Assembly (NCBI GenBank): GCA_030077755.1
Contig: JAQJZZ010000010.1
Coordinates: 2,790,001 to 2,854,000 of the forward strand
Source: Filosporella fistucella
Lineage: Eukaryota > Ascomycota > Leotiomycetes > Helotiales
DNA length: 64,000 nucleotides
Reading direction: 5' to 3'
Below, in pieces: positions 32,188-44,020 of the stretch (positions are counted from its first letter, which is position 1; each line of letters begins with the position of its first letter). Below the pieces are notes generated by a model. The model saw nothing but the letters and a program-made list of their open reading frames with translations. It searched no databases and was not told the origin of the DNA. The position numbers and the translations under genes were made by a program.

Positions 32188-35100
32188 TCAAATTGGATGT
32201 TGCTGTTCTTCCTCATCTATCCTCATAAAGTTCTTATGTTCGAAACTTTGTTCCCAGTCCGTGTCTCCCAGTTGTGCATTTCTCTCCGTCGGAATCCTAT
32301 CTTCAGACGCTGTCGTTGAATCTGGCAATGAAAGATTCCGTGTATTTGATGCTCTATCAAGTGTACTGCTCGTTGCCTCGAATAATTGTTCCGTTACTCT
32401 CTGAGCAATTGCGTCAAGTTGCGGAACGTCAGTATCTTGCGCGCTCTCTCCTAGAAAATTTCCAGGATTCATGCTAGGATACAAAGCCGTCGTCTCTCTC
32501 GGGGTTTCAACGATTTTGATGCCCTGAGGAAGATACGGTATCCGCGGCCTCTGATACTTCGCCAAGAACGCCTCGCACACCACGGTGACAAATTCTTCTG
32601 ATTCGGATGCAAGCTTCCCGATAAGCCAAACTTTGACGCCGTAGTGCAATCTGTTGAGCTTTCCGTAGTCGAGACGAGCTACAATGTCTAATTTGCTTCC
32701 GTTTCGAGGTAACATTCTGATACCGTTGTATTTTATTTTGGCTTCGCCAGGAAACCTCTTGGAGAGCTTCGAGGTGTAGATGACTGCATGTTCAACTTGA
32801 TCAACGCCTGCTTTTCTTGTTTCCTTGCCTTCGTATGAGAAAATAGGGCTTTGCAGTCAGTCGTGATATTCTGGAGATATGCGGGACAAAAGGATGTACC
32901 TACAAACAAAGACAATTATTTAAGTCTGGATCTAGCTTGATGATAACAAATCGCCCAATACTTGCAATGATTGCTGATATTCCATTGTTGTCTATCTCCG
33001 GAATTCCATCATCATTGCCGTCCGGGTCCGACCAGAGTATCTGGAAAACCTTTCAATAGTCAGTGTTGAAGTATTTCTGGGTGAAGTCTTCTGTTACCAT
33101 TCCTGTCTTGAATTCCTCTGGCTTCTGAATTCTGTAGACTGAATTAATTTAGCTTCCGATTTACATTTGAGAGGTAGTATATGCTAACTTGGATCAAGGG
33201 TCACCACTAATGTAGAGGGATCTGTTGTCTTCCCTGCAGTAATAGGGGTTTCAAGGGGGGGATGATTCCGTCCTGAGTTAAATCTTTCACTAGAGTTAGA
33301 TACAAATTCTTGGCCGAAGAAATTCTGATTTCTGTACAATCGCTGGGGGATATTCTGAGTAACCCCAAACATCTGGGTTCCTTCGAATTTTGGCTTTGCA
33401 AGTTGATTTTCGGTCCACGTAGTATTACACTGGGTACTTCCGTGACCGTCATTTGTGGATACAGAGGTATAGGTTGACTGTCTTCTTATTGTTCCTGATC
33501 GATGACTTGCTGGAATACATTTAGTAATCTTCACGAGTAATCTCGAGTTGGAAATAACAAGAATTAGAGTCACAGACTTTCTTTTTGGGTATTACTTGAT
33601 GAGTGTTCACTAGCTGTGTAGATAGAATCTTCTTTTTGCGCTGTAAGTTTATCCAGTAGAATATGATGCAGTCGCTTGGAAGCTGTCTGATCGTGAATTT
33701 TCTCCTGTTTGGAAGATATCATTGCTGAGTGTTGATTACGCTCTACATCTTCCAAGTCAGCATAGCTGCCGCTATTCGAGTAAACATATTTGTGTTAAAT
33801 TGAGCCACCTTCTTGAAATCGAACAGAATCGAGTTGCTCAGGAAGTGAATGAGAGGATTTGGTTGAGTGGTTACGTTGTGGCACCGGATCACTTGCTGTG
33901 GAGCTGACTTTTCTGTTGGAAATACCCAGAGCTTGTGATTTAACAGGAGCCTTGACGGCAGAGTTTGAGTCAAATGGGCTGTCCGAAGCTGAGCCTCTCT
34001 TCTTGATACCTGGCGTATCCGAGGAGGGTAAATGCACCGCCTTTGGACTTGATATCCGCTTCGATCTTGCAGCCATATCTTTGTCCCACCATGCGACAAC
34101 AAGTTGTGCCCAATATGACGGTAAGTGGGCTTTCTCTGCTTCAAGTTGAATGACAAGAGCTAGAGCCTCGTAGCGAGACAGGAGCAAGTTATGAAGCAGC
34201 CAGTTATTGACCCTCTCCCTAACTGTATCAAAGTCCGTGAGCAATAGGGTATAGTACTCGAACCCAGTTTGCGGTCTTGCAGGCATCTCATAGGTAGGTA
34301 TCGTGTACGCTCTATCTGGTTCGGTGTGGAGTAGATCGTCGATATCATCCCATGAATCAGACCTTGATGCATTTGTTGTACCGCGAGAATTAGTAACTGC
34401 GGCAGGATCATCTTGGCCGACCGCTCCCTGTTCATTGGGAGAAATATCCAAAACTTCATCCGAGAAAGTTTCAATGGCAGATTGAGGAGGTGTAAGTGGT
34501 GGAATGAATGCCGATGCTGTTTGGTAGCGGACATCGTCCTCGGTGTCATTCAAATCTCCGTCAGGAAAATCGCCGTAACTATCTGCTGAACTCGTTGAAA
34601 GCTCGGGGCTGGAGAGGACGCTTGATGCACTCAAAGGGTTAATTGTCAAATCTTTGATGTTTGAGTCATAGTAGTCGTAAGCAGAGGCTTCCTCCCTCTC
34701 GAGTTTGGAGAATTTCCACTCCCAAGTTTGCTCAGCCTCCATATATTCTGCCTCGAGAGGTCCAACAGTGTTACGGGCCGTCTGGCATTCGTTCCAACGT
34801 CCTATCAGTGTTTCGAACCCTACAAGCTTGTGCTGCAATATCAAGTTGTGAAGTTCGACCATCAATCTTGAGAGTTCGTCCATGAATTGTGCATCACATA
34901 CCGAGACACGATTTCTTTTGAATCCTAACTCTCTTCTTCGTTGTCGTCCAAGAATATGATCACGAATCGCTTCTTCCCTTAGTGCTGGCAAGTGCGAGAT
35001 GCGAGACATGAACTTGGCTAGCAAGGCGGATGTTCTCTTAAGCTGCAATTCCGGCTGATCCTCTGAGTCCTCATCCATGGTCCTGATGTCATTCTGATCA

Positions 35101-35189
35101 TGTTGGGAGCCGCCGAGTAAGTCTGAGACAGCTTCAGCTTCTTGAGGCTCATTTGGACCCGTCTGATGTTCAGACCACATTCCTAACAT
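32188..35189 (-). CDS. DUF6590 protein with long novel N-terminal region, about 904 aa, 6 exons
   Basis: Exons: 35189-33809, 33742-33578, 33509-33189, 33138-33098, 33049-32904 and 32848-32188 (2715 nt, phases agree). Residues 1-460 are acidic, Ser-rich and unlike any family I know, with a helical stretch near RTSALLAKFMSRISHLPALR. The C-terminal part is a DUF6590 domain: VFQILWSDPDG (about 637), IGRFVIIKLDPD, CLCFPIFSYEG across an intron, VEHAVIYTSK and ARLDYGKLNRLHYGVKVWLI (about 742-765). Two apparent stops (33795-33797 and 32857-32859) fall inside introns of 66 and 55 nt. No signal peptide. DUF6590 has no known function and is expanded in filamentous ascomycetes. The link between exons 1 and 2 is the least sure; two separate genes are the alternative. 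Confidence 0.75.
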
Positions 35190-36074
35190 CTCGTGACTTG
35201 ATTTTCATAGGGGGAGATAGAAGAGTTATTAAGACCATATGAAGTGTCTGATCTGTGTGTTAGCTTTCCTAATAAGATTAATCAGTAAATGATGCCTATC
35301 TGGATCGTCGTGAGGCGAGGCTGTACGGAATACTCACCTCGAGTGATCTCGAACAGATCTTGTCTAGCGATATGGAATACTGATAGTAGGGATTTGGGAC
35401 CTTCCGGACATATTCAACCATTCTATTTACCAATCTCTGCTCTCTGCGGGCTCTCGAGGGGGGATATTGGGCTGCACAGAATGAACGCTGGACTTTCAGA
35501 ACTTCAGGAAGGAGTGAAGCGTGAGAAGCTTGGGGCGGTGATTAAGACACGGTTTGTAATTCATTTAGCGATGCGGCTGGCGCCTATCTGGCTATTCTTC
35601 CCGCCCAAGCACGGTGAAGCTACAATAAACGACCCGACCACGAAAACATGTTAAAGCAGCAACTGCAACTTCTGCCCTGCCCTGGGGTAAGCCACCTCCC
35701 TGCTATAAAGAGCCCCCCCGTGATGCGATAAGCATACGATGGACAAGATGGGCTACCATGCAGGCGGCATGCACCTTGCTCGTTCTGCACCCCAACATCG
35801 ACACACGGCCCGTAAGCCATTGATATATCCCAATCAGTGACAAGCACACTGGGCAACACACCAATTTAAGTTCTCTCCTCTCTGCATGCCAGCTCAGAGC
35901 ATTGCCATGCATAGACTTCTCAATTGTGCCGGAACGGTCCTCAAGGATGCGGCTCTGCTAAAGAGTGTGGAGCATGGGCTGATCCAACGAGCATAAAGTA
36001 GCATGCACATGCCCGAAATGTGGGACATTTGAGCATAAGCACAAGGAAATATACGATCAAATATTCAAACCCCT
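35190..36074. promoter_or_regulatory. divergent intergenic region between two DUF6590 genes
   Basis: The two DUF6590 genes point away from each other across 885 bases, which must hold both promoters. No repeat or open frame with a motif is seen here. Confidence 0.5.
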
Positions 36075-37486
36075 ATGTCCGGAATTCCTAAAAACAAAGG
36101 CAAGGGAAAAGCCAAGTCCCATACAACCAACCAAGACCCCGAATGGACTGAATGGTCAAACTGGGAGTGGCACCAGGACGGTTACTGGGAGTCATTCCGT
36201 ACCAATTCAAACGGGGAAGAGGAATGGAAATCTGAATATCCTGCCGATACGTCTGTCCCTGAGCCGAATATTCCTCGCTCTGAAGCCCACAAATACTACG
36301 ACCGATTTGCTCCTAACCCGGAACCTGGACCTCCTGAGCCCGAGAGCTCGGCAGGATGGAATTATCAAACAAGTGGCTCCGTTCAGGTCTCTCCTTCCTA
36401 TGAAAATCGAGCAGGTTCTGTTACACCAGTGGGTAATTCGAATCCGTACTATGCCAATTCTCAATCTCCTGCTACAGGTTCTAGCAGCAATCCATGGCCT
36501 GTCATCACGTCTCCAGCATGGGAGACAACTCAAGGGAAGACTGCCAGCCAGTTTCAGCAGTTGAGCGATATGACACAGCGCTTCCATGGATTCGGCATCA
36601 ATTCTCAACCCGCAGGATTCTTGGCTATGCAAGGCAACCTTCATCAAGGTAAAACTCCTGCAAAGTTATCTCCATCCATTAATGTATATTGGCAGGTCAA
36701 GCCTCTCAGGATCCCGCACGTCTACCTCAAGAGCCTAAAAGGATCAAGCGCGAATACAACAGCCCGGACAAGGAAAAATTGGACCCACGTAAGGTTCTAG
36801 ATCTACTATTGTAGCTGACGCTGACGGCAAATTTTTCAAGGCTACCATGTAATTCCAGACAAAGATTCCCCTTCCTTTTGGAAATTCGGGCGAGTTTTCA
36901 TGATGCTGTGGTCTGAGCCTGCAGGAGAGAAGATAGCCACCGAGGGGGGAACACGGAATGGGTCTCATATCAGCACTACGCACTATCTGAAAGGCCCTGT
37001 CTTCAGCGAGATCCGTCGTTTTGTTGTGGTCCAGGACCGCCGAGGTAGCTGCTCCTGCCTGTAAGTATAGAATTCCGGGACAGCTACATTGCATGTCGAT
37101 TACTTACTCTTTCAAGCGCGATCCACACCTACTCCAACCACGCAACACTTAAGTACAATCTACCCAATCCTGACGAACATGCTATCATATATACCGACCA
37201 ATGTCCCGATCTACATTATGAGAATGGCCAATGGGAGGAGTTGAGCAGAGATCCTATCAAGGTTGACTCGGAGTCCAAAGAGAAAGAGGGTAAATTGCAC
37301 CCCTTATCACGAATCGACTACGGCAAAGTATATACTGTCGAAAAGAATGTTCGTGTCTTAAAGATAGGCATGGTCTCCAAGCATTCCATCAACTCTTTGA
37401 AGACAAACTCTCCCCTCAAATCCAGCGAAAGCACTTTCAGACCCAAGAACCACAGATCTGGCTCCTCGAGTCACCATAAACGTTAA
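36075..37486 (+). CDS. DUF6590 protein, 418 aa, 4 exons
   Basis: Exons: 36075-36648, 36696-36788, 36841-37060 and 37117-37486 (1257 nt). Residues 1-220 are low-complexity, rich in Pro, Ser, Trp and Asn (WTEWSNWEWHQDGYWESF), probably disordered; KNKGKGKAK and PKRIKREY could act as nuclear signals. Residues about 225-390 are the DUF6590 domain: FWKFGRVFMMLWSEPAGE, SEIRRFVVVQDRRGSCSCLA, IHTYSNHATL, EHAIIYTDQ and SRIDYGKVYTVEKNVRVLKI. The same ordered motifs occur in the minus-strand neighbour, so the two are paralogues that share only this domain. The C-terminus is basic and Ser-rich. The function of the family is unknown; the disordered lead and basic patches would fit a nuclear or RNA-linked role, which is inference. 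Confidence 0.87.
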
Positions 37487-40400
37487 ATATGTGCTCGTAT
37501 CTTCCTCGAATACGTTCTTACTCCTCGGATATATTTCGACGGAAAAGCAAGTTTGCAATCATGGCTACAGCAAAAGCTGTGTCAATCTACGTTATGATCG
37601 CGCCAGGGGAATGGCCCTACAGGTTTCCTTGCTCCTTCAATTGTCTGCTCCCATGGCTCTGCAAGCCTATTACTTGCTGCGTTGATCAACTTCGATCTTG
37701 ATTTCTTCTTATGTAACGTGGCTCACCGTTACGCCACTTGTCGCTACTGTAAAATTCTGGGTTTCAGGTCATGGTTATTTCCGTTTTCACCGCTCTGTTC
37801 GCGATATTTGGCACACGGCAACAAGGAAGAGGTACCAAATATGCTTGGAATAATGCATCTATCACGAATATATGATTATTTAAATGCCTACGATGCACAG
37901 AGGCTTATTTCTTGTCATCACATTCGCGACCGGGCTACAATTGCACTCCCAAATTTCGAATTTCTTCTTGCAATCGTTTGCGAAACCTATATTTAGGACG
38001 GTCTGCAGCCCAACATTCAACAGTACTCCACATCACTGTTAAGTGATCCAGCGTCTGCTGATCAGTCGAATTTTCTTCCTCTGAAGTATGTCAATCAATT
38101 TTGCCCAAACCTCTATTCCATACAATGAATGCCACCTTCCGTCGTCCCCTCCAATATTCCAACGCACATCGCAACTAACACGATGCGCAACCAGCTCGCA
38201 GAATGGGATGTCTATCACAAATACATTCAATTTTTTGAACCTCATCACTCAAATTCAACCCAACGTGCTATGTGAATTTTCTTTTCTTGATTTCCAGCCA
38301 ATTATGCCACAATCAAAAGCATGCACGCCACGTTGATACCCAATAATTTCAACCAATCTTTCCATTCCATCTTCAACATCCCAATTCTGCAAAGCCCAGC
38401 TCCAGAACTTTCTTTGTCAATGTGCATCTTAATCTTCAGTCGCTTCGACACTAATTTCGCAAAAGAGTCCTTGCCAATAGCTCAGGCGACAACAATACAG
38501 TATCTCGGCTCAGACATCTTAGCGGCTGGTGCCCAAACAACCCTTTTTTCAACGCCCATTCATTCGCCCAAGAGGCTCTAAAATCCGTGCTCAGCTTCCT
38601 TTCTCGACCTCTCCCGAGCCCCCCCCTTTTTTTGCGGCCCGATGTTTGCACCAATTGAGGTACCATTCCCGACATCAGACAATAGCACAAAGAAATCAGC
38701 CCGATGAATATTTCAGAACGCAGAAAGTAAAGCAGCACTCTCGCAATGACTCGAACTAAAAAAGAAGAACTATTGGCTACACAGACTCAGCGCTCGAAAC
38801 AATAATCAGACAAACGAGAATGTAACTTTCCGGCAATCACCAATCGATATCTCGATTCCCATCAAGGCTGCTATACGAATCGCGTCGGGTCACCGGCCGG
38901 CACTGGTCTCGGGCCTCGTGTCAGCTTAGCCTGAACTCTCAGAGAGCAAGCTCCGTGGTAGCTGAATGGGGTGCCTATTGTCAGCTCTTAAGATCGCTGT
39001 TTTAGACTCTGAGACCAATAGATGAGAGATACACGTGTAAAGACGCGTGGTTGGAGGATAAATCAGGTGAGTTTGGCTATGTCGGGGAGGAGAATTGACC
39101 GATGGGGGATGGGATCTGTGCTTGGTAAGAAAGGGAGGGACCCAATCACTCGGAACTATTTCTCCATTGTGTCCGGCAGCGCGAAGCAATTTGATCAGGG
39201 ACTCATGGCAGCCCAAAATTTGTAGCCAGAATCCTCCTCGATGCCAATGGATATAGACCCAAGAACAAATTGTGCGTAGCAATAATGCTGAAAGAATTAT
39301 TATGATAAGCCCATTTCTCGTCGCCCTCCTTCCAAGTAACAGCATGTTGAGAAATGAGGTTCTCCCAGAGCTTCTTTACTTCGGTGATTGTGATATGTCA
39401 AATGAGTCCAAATTTTCAAGCAAGATAATTTTGTAGTCACATCTTGCTTATATTGTTGATGCAACTCGCCATGGTTGAAGCCAACTACTCACCTCTTCTT
39501 CACACAATCTGCTTCTCGCTTTCTATTCCCTCTACTAGAATGTCTAGTGCTCTTCTATTCACGCTCTACTTATCCGAATTATTGAATGTTCCTATCTACC
39601 TGCGGATTCATCATACATTCCCGGAGTGCATCTACATTTATGAAGTTGTTAGTCGGAAGGAACCCTCTTTTTCATCCAAATCGCAGAACCTGAATGTTTC
39701 GTCCTCTTTCTTTTTGTCTGTTCCTTCTCTGAGTCTTTGGAGTATTTGCTGATTAATTCCTACACCTTGTTTAATTTCAGCACGCTATTTTCTTCCAATA
39801 TGTGTTTCTATTCAGGATACTCTTACCCAGATTCAATGCTGTAAGTGCTAATATCCGAAGCTACGGAAAGATAAGCTGAGCTTGCAGAAAGTCATGGTCT
39901 GGTTTTTGCAAGTTGTACTATTTCAAGATAATTTAATCGAATTTGGTTTCCGTGGTCCTTTTACAAAAGATTAATGCCTGTCACAAGACTGGTGGTTGCG
40001 TTCTAATTGGTATTCACAAATTCAATATTTCGTATTGACTAATTACTGTATTAATGTACGAAATTTTGATACAACGGCAGAGAAAGTAACAGATCATCTA
40101 TGTGCTTCTCAAATGTTTATTTTGTTCTAGAAACAATGAAATAAAGTTTGGAAGTGATAGACCTTCACCTTTTCTTTCAGCATGGAATTTTCGAGTAGCA
40201 GTACCCTCTTACCATGATTCTGAACTTCAACTTCTATTCGGTAATTATCAAATATTGCGCTCATTTATGGCTTTGGATGGACTTCAGAGTTTCCCAAGTT
40301 TGCTCTGGTGGATATCAAAATGCATGCTATTTACATGTTGTTCAAAAACTTGATTTCTTGGCAGGAATGTGTCCAAGCGTATTGATTAACAGTCGAGAAT

Positions 40401-41080
40401 ATTGAAGGACATTTGGCCGAAAGGACAAAGGGCTTTGATTAACTTCATACGGCTGCCGTTCCATATGATTCTTATTTTTAAGCTGTATGTTTCGTCTTTA
40501 CTCACGCTCATCATTGCATGAACTTCGATCGTCATATCTACTCCATGGGTCACTTTTGCCCTCCGTCCAATTACTTTGATGCTCAAAACAATTCTCCTCT
40601 TAACGGAAATCCGAAAAATTCACACCTCTCAATTGCGTCACCGCTGCTTTCCCTCGATATGATTAGTTCATGCAACATACCTACACGCTGCACCATATGC
40701 ACCATCGACATCATCGTAATTTCTTTTTCAGCCTCACCAACATCGTCGCCCGCCTTCACCGTCCCAAGAATCCATGTCTTTGTCTTGACTTCTCCCACAC
40801 CACTGTTCTTTCTTTCTTCCTTTCAGTCCTCTATCAAAATACCTCAATCTTTTTAGATGGGAGATACAGTTGGTTTTTGCGGGACGTATCACTCGAACCT
40901 ACTCGGTATTCGATACCAGAGAGTGGAGGTAGTTTTGTCACTGTCCCGACAGTATGGGAAGAGGAAAGCAGAGCAGGGATTCTTTCATGCATGACATTGG
41001 GCGTTCACATATGCGACTGCGGGATAAGCCAAGCGAAAGTGGAGAAGAAGTTGTTGATATATCATTTTTGGAACGAGTAG
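37487..41080. other. gene-poor 3.6 kb stretch
   Basis: The longest gene-free block of the window. Only short frames occur. A minus-strand frame at 40798-40583 (starting MGEVKTKTWILGTVKAG) is open and charged but has no family resemblance or clear splice partner. No transposase, reverse-transcriptase or tRNA signature was seen. Confidence 0.45.
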
Positions 41081-41517
41081 TCACTCAAGGTATAATATAC
41101 CCGGTTCCGCCATCAACATTAAACGGGGCATACGCTTCCCATAACGGTGTAAATTTATGTAGTCTGAGCATATAAAAAGGCGAAGTGGCTCTCCTGCTTT
41201 CAGAGTCTCTTCAAACTCATTCATATAGAATTGGAACAGAGGGCAAACCTCCTGAGCAGCACGACGAGTGTCACCAAAACTTTGGGTACGTATCATGTTG
41301 TAGTGCCCCTTTTTAATGTCATCTTCGTAAATCACAATTGTCTGGCAGTTCTTGCAACTGTGTGGAGTGTACACGTGCTGGCATTTCAGTTTCCTTGCCA
41401 TCTGAGCAGCAGGTCCTTCAACGGGAGCAGCGAGCTTTTCGTTCTTAGTTTCTCTTGAAGACCGTCAGTCGAGGAGATTATATGCGATTGGAATGAAATA
41501 TGGGATGCTCACTCCAT
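41081..41517 (-). CDS. short protein resembling the N-terminal segment of HET proteins, about 125 aa
   Basis: Two exons fit: 41517-41513 (only ATG GA) and 41453-41081, joined over a 59-nt intron, total 378 nt. The protein reads ARKLKCQHVYTPHSCKNCQT, then SFGDTRRAAQEVCPLFQFYM, which resembles the Cys-containing lead-in that precedes the HET core in many fungal HET proteins (C-X2-C, then SA-X-GC-X-L). No HET core follows, since the frame stops at 41081. It is either a stand-alone truncated version or a fragment. Without the tiny first exon the internal ATG at 41401 would give a 106-residue product. The homology is suggested by pattern only. Confidence 0.45.
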
Positions 41518-42435
41518 ATTGTATTGTCGAGACCGAAACTGAGTACAACGCCTGCAAAAGAATCTATTCTCTTTTAGATATGTTCATCAAGCTCGAGTTA
41601 CAAGCTGCAAATGTTCCACAAAGCTATTGAGCAGGAAGGAGAGTCATTCCGAGATTCAGCCGCACAAAGCCGTTGACGCAGGCAAAATCTAAATGTGGTA
41701 AAGGTAGGAAGGTGCGATTGGCCACTCCATTCCGATTGAAACTGAAGCCGATCAGAAGCGGACAAGAAGGTCGGTGAGCACGTTTGGAATATTCATCAAA
41801 ATTGCATTTACCTTTCTTTAATCATGGCTGCTTGCCGATAATCTCGTAAGCTTTATATGCGAGCCTCCTTATGGTGATTTACTAGGGCAAATATAACAGG
41901 TTTGTGCTTTATCTTTCATTTCTAGTATCAATTATTTTTCAACTCCCACATACTTGAGAATGTTTCAAAACGTTGAAAGAGTGAAGGTCAATTAAAAAAG
42001 CGCTTCACCTCAGAAGAGGAAATAAATTTCAGAGTTTGTCTTGCAAAATCTCCCTCAAGTCGATGCAAATGATAAAGTAGCAAACTAATGTAAACAGATA
42101 TCCCAGATATCTATCATTTCAATCTAATTCCGAAAAAGTCCGAAACATGATTCGAGGATCCCTATATCAATCCATCTCTGTTCTACTTCACATGGTCGAC
42201 CACTCTGTCCCATTTTCTCGTTCAAATTTTTACACATGCATTTTCCTAACTGAACTTAGTCCTCTCCAAAGTATCACAACTCAATATCGACGCTCTCGAA
42301 CTCCCTATATAGATCTCTCAATCGAAAATTTTCTACCTCATCACTCAAAATTCTTTCTCTTTCTCAGACACCCTCATCTCATCCGCTTCCACCCCTTCTA
42401 TTGCTTCCATGCCTTCCACCGACTCCGCTGCCTCT
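41518..42435. other. intergenic region
   Basis: No gene supported. Its right part overlaps the possible acidic tail of the small membrane protein that ends nominally at 42436. Confidence 0.45.
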
Positions 42436-42693
42436 TCATCTGTTTTTTTTTCTCTGCCACACCGCTATCGCTCTAGCGCCACGGAGATAGCATCCAATAG
42501 TTTTCAAAACAGCCAAAATAACAGCCAAACACATATATTGTACCGTATTCCCACCCATCATTTTGGAGGATTTACAAGCTGTAGAGCTGCCATTGCCGAA
42601 TGAACAGTCTGTGGGATTCAATAGGTTTGTGATATTTGAAGCCGTACAATTTGTGGCACATTGATATTCAGTTATTATTACTGCCGAGAACAT
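42436..42693 (-). CDS. small membrane protein, member C of a putative tandem trio, 85 aa
   Basis: Not a family I recognise. A short N-terminal part with Cys and N-glycosylation sites (CATNCTASNITNLLNPTDC) is followed by a hydrophobic segment YMCLAVILAVLKTIGCYL and a basic end. It resembles the two genes to its right in layout and in the N-C-T-[AT] motif. The frame ends just after a run of nine A on the coding strand. The neighbouring frame from there encodes an acidic tail (TDEEAAESVEGMEAIEGVEA) like that of member B, so a missed intron or a frameshift at the A run is likely and the true 3' end may be near 42330. Confidence 0.5.
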   Translation of the reverse strand: MFSAVIITEYQCATNCTASNITNLLNPTDCSFGNGSSTACKSSKMMGGNTVQYMCLAVILAVLKTIGCYLRGARAIAVWQRKKNR

Positions 42694-43309
42694 GGTGAGG
42701 AATTGTTGTTATTGAGAAATGAGATGGGTGCTTTTTGAATTCTTTTCTTGTTGTGCGATAGTATAAGATATCCATGATTGATTCAGGGGAAGAGATATTA
42801 AAGTATACGTTCTCCAGAAAAGTTCATTTGTGGGTATCAACTTAGTCGGTCACGAAGTGGGTTCGAATACATCATCTCTCATCGAGCCGACCTTCAAATT
42901 CAACTCATAGCAATTGGAATATGACGTCCCTCGAGGTTACCTATTTTCCAGAGCTCTGATTAGATATCCGAGAAGAACTTTCTTTTACTATGAAAGGTAA
43001 TAAACAAGATGTTGGTTCCGATCTGTCATAGTGCGTAGTACCTTATTCAAACCTTCGATAGAGATGGAAAGTAAAAAGCAATTTGAGCGCAAAGGATATA
43101 CGCACGTTTGAAAATTGATTTGAATATCCTTGAAGATAATTTTTTTGGGTAGACTTCCTACATTCGAAATCTTCTACTTTACGCCCTACTTGCATCTCTG
43201 GAATCTGGGTATCTCCAAACCCCTCTCAAGCTGAAAACCAGAAAACCACGCCAGATTCATCGACTCCGTAACCGTCCCTTAATATCCAATTCAAACTTGC
43301 TCTGAATAC
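42694..43309. other. intergenic region within the small-gene trio
   Basis: AT-rich spacer between members C and B. Nothing further is supportable. Confidence 0.4.
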
Positions 43310-43759
43310 TTAACGTCTCTCCACCTTTATCCTCCATCTCCACCAGCTTCGGCGATCGGCCCTCTCAGCACCAGTCATGGCCTCAATTGATCCCTCCTCC
43401 TCTCCTCCCTGCGCCTCACCCTCTCTTCCCTGAGCTTCAGCTTCTCTTCTCTGTGTCTCCTCCCCTCCTCTCTGTGCCTTCTCCTGATCTTCCTTTCTTT
43501 TCTTCTTCTCTTTCCCGATTTCATGCCCTTTACGCACGAATACAAAAATCAATAAGCCGACGAGTAAAAGCACGAAGATAGCACCCGAAGTTGCAAGTGC
43601 AACCATCAAAGGGTCGACATATTTTTCAGTGAATACGGTACTGGCTTCTGAGGCACAATTGGTGGCGTTGGTGAGACCATTTGTTGCTGAATTTATGGCC
43701 GTGCAATTGAGTACAGCATGTTCGGAGACCACCGCTGACATGGCATCGAGAACTGCCAT
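43310..43759 (-). CDS. small single-pass membrane protein, member B, 149 aa
   Basis: Unknown family. A 50-residue outer part carries two Cys and three glycosylation sites (LNCTAINSATNGLTNATNC, residues 18-35). A strong transmembrane helix, ATSGAIFVLLLVGLLIFVFV (56-75), is followed by a positively charged stop-transfer and a long charged tail rich in Lys, Glu, Gln and Gly with imperfect repeats of the EAQGREG type. There is no classic signal peptide, so a type III (Nout-Cin) topology set by the single helix is likely. A run of about 18 T on the plus strand (poly-A on the coding strand) lies 40 bases upstream of the ATG. Confidence 0.6.
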   Translation of the reverse strand: MAVLDAMSAVVSEHAVLNCTAINSATNGLTNATNCASEASTVFTEKYVDPLMVALATSGAIFVLLLVGLLIFVFVRKGHEIGKEKKKRKEDQEKAQRGGEETQRREAEAQGREGEAQGGEEEGSIEAMTGAERADRRSWWRWRIKVERR

Positions 43760-43798
43760 TGTGAAATGTTGCCCTTTTTGAAAGTTGTACAGATTTGA

Positions 43799-43817
43799 AT
43801 TTTTTTTTTTTTTTTTT
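43799..43817. repeat. poly-T/poly-A homopolymer
   Basis: About 18 consecutive T lie between members A and B, just upstream of the ATG of member B on its coding strand (as poly-A). Such runs can act as nucleosome-free promoter elements. Confidence 0.85.
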
Positions 43818-44020
43818 GCTTGATCGGGTGTGAAGACGAAGTTAACAGATTTGAATGAGGAAGGGAATTTAATGTGGAATTAGAAATAACTTTCTTAGGA
43901 AGTGATGTGAGCTATCCCAATTCGTTTAGTGAAATAGCGGTTTATTTGAATACATCATTTCTGAAGACAAAATACATCATCATGCCCAGACAATCCGTCA
44001 TCATGAACCACCAAATTTCT

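Noticed and set aside
32857..32859. TGA in the middle of the minus-strand DUF6590 domain, first read as a nonsense mutation
   Set aside because: It falls inside a 55-nt intron (32903-32849); splicing yields CLCFPIFSYEG in phase, as the domain needs.
42840..42870. GGGTTCGAAT resembling a tRNA B box
   Set aside because: No matching A box or acceptor stem at the right distance on either strand.
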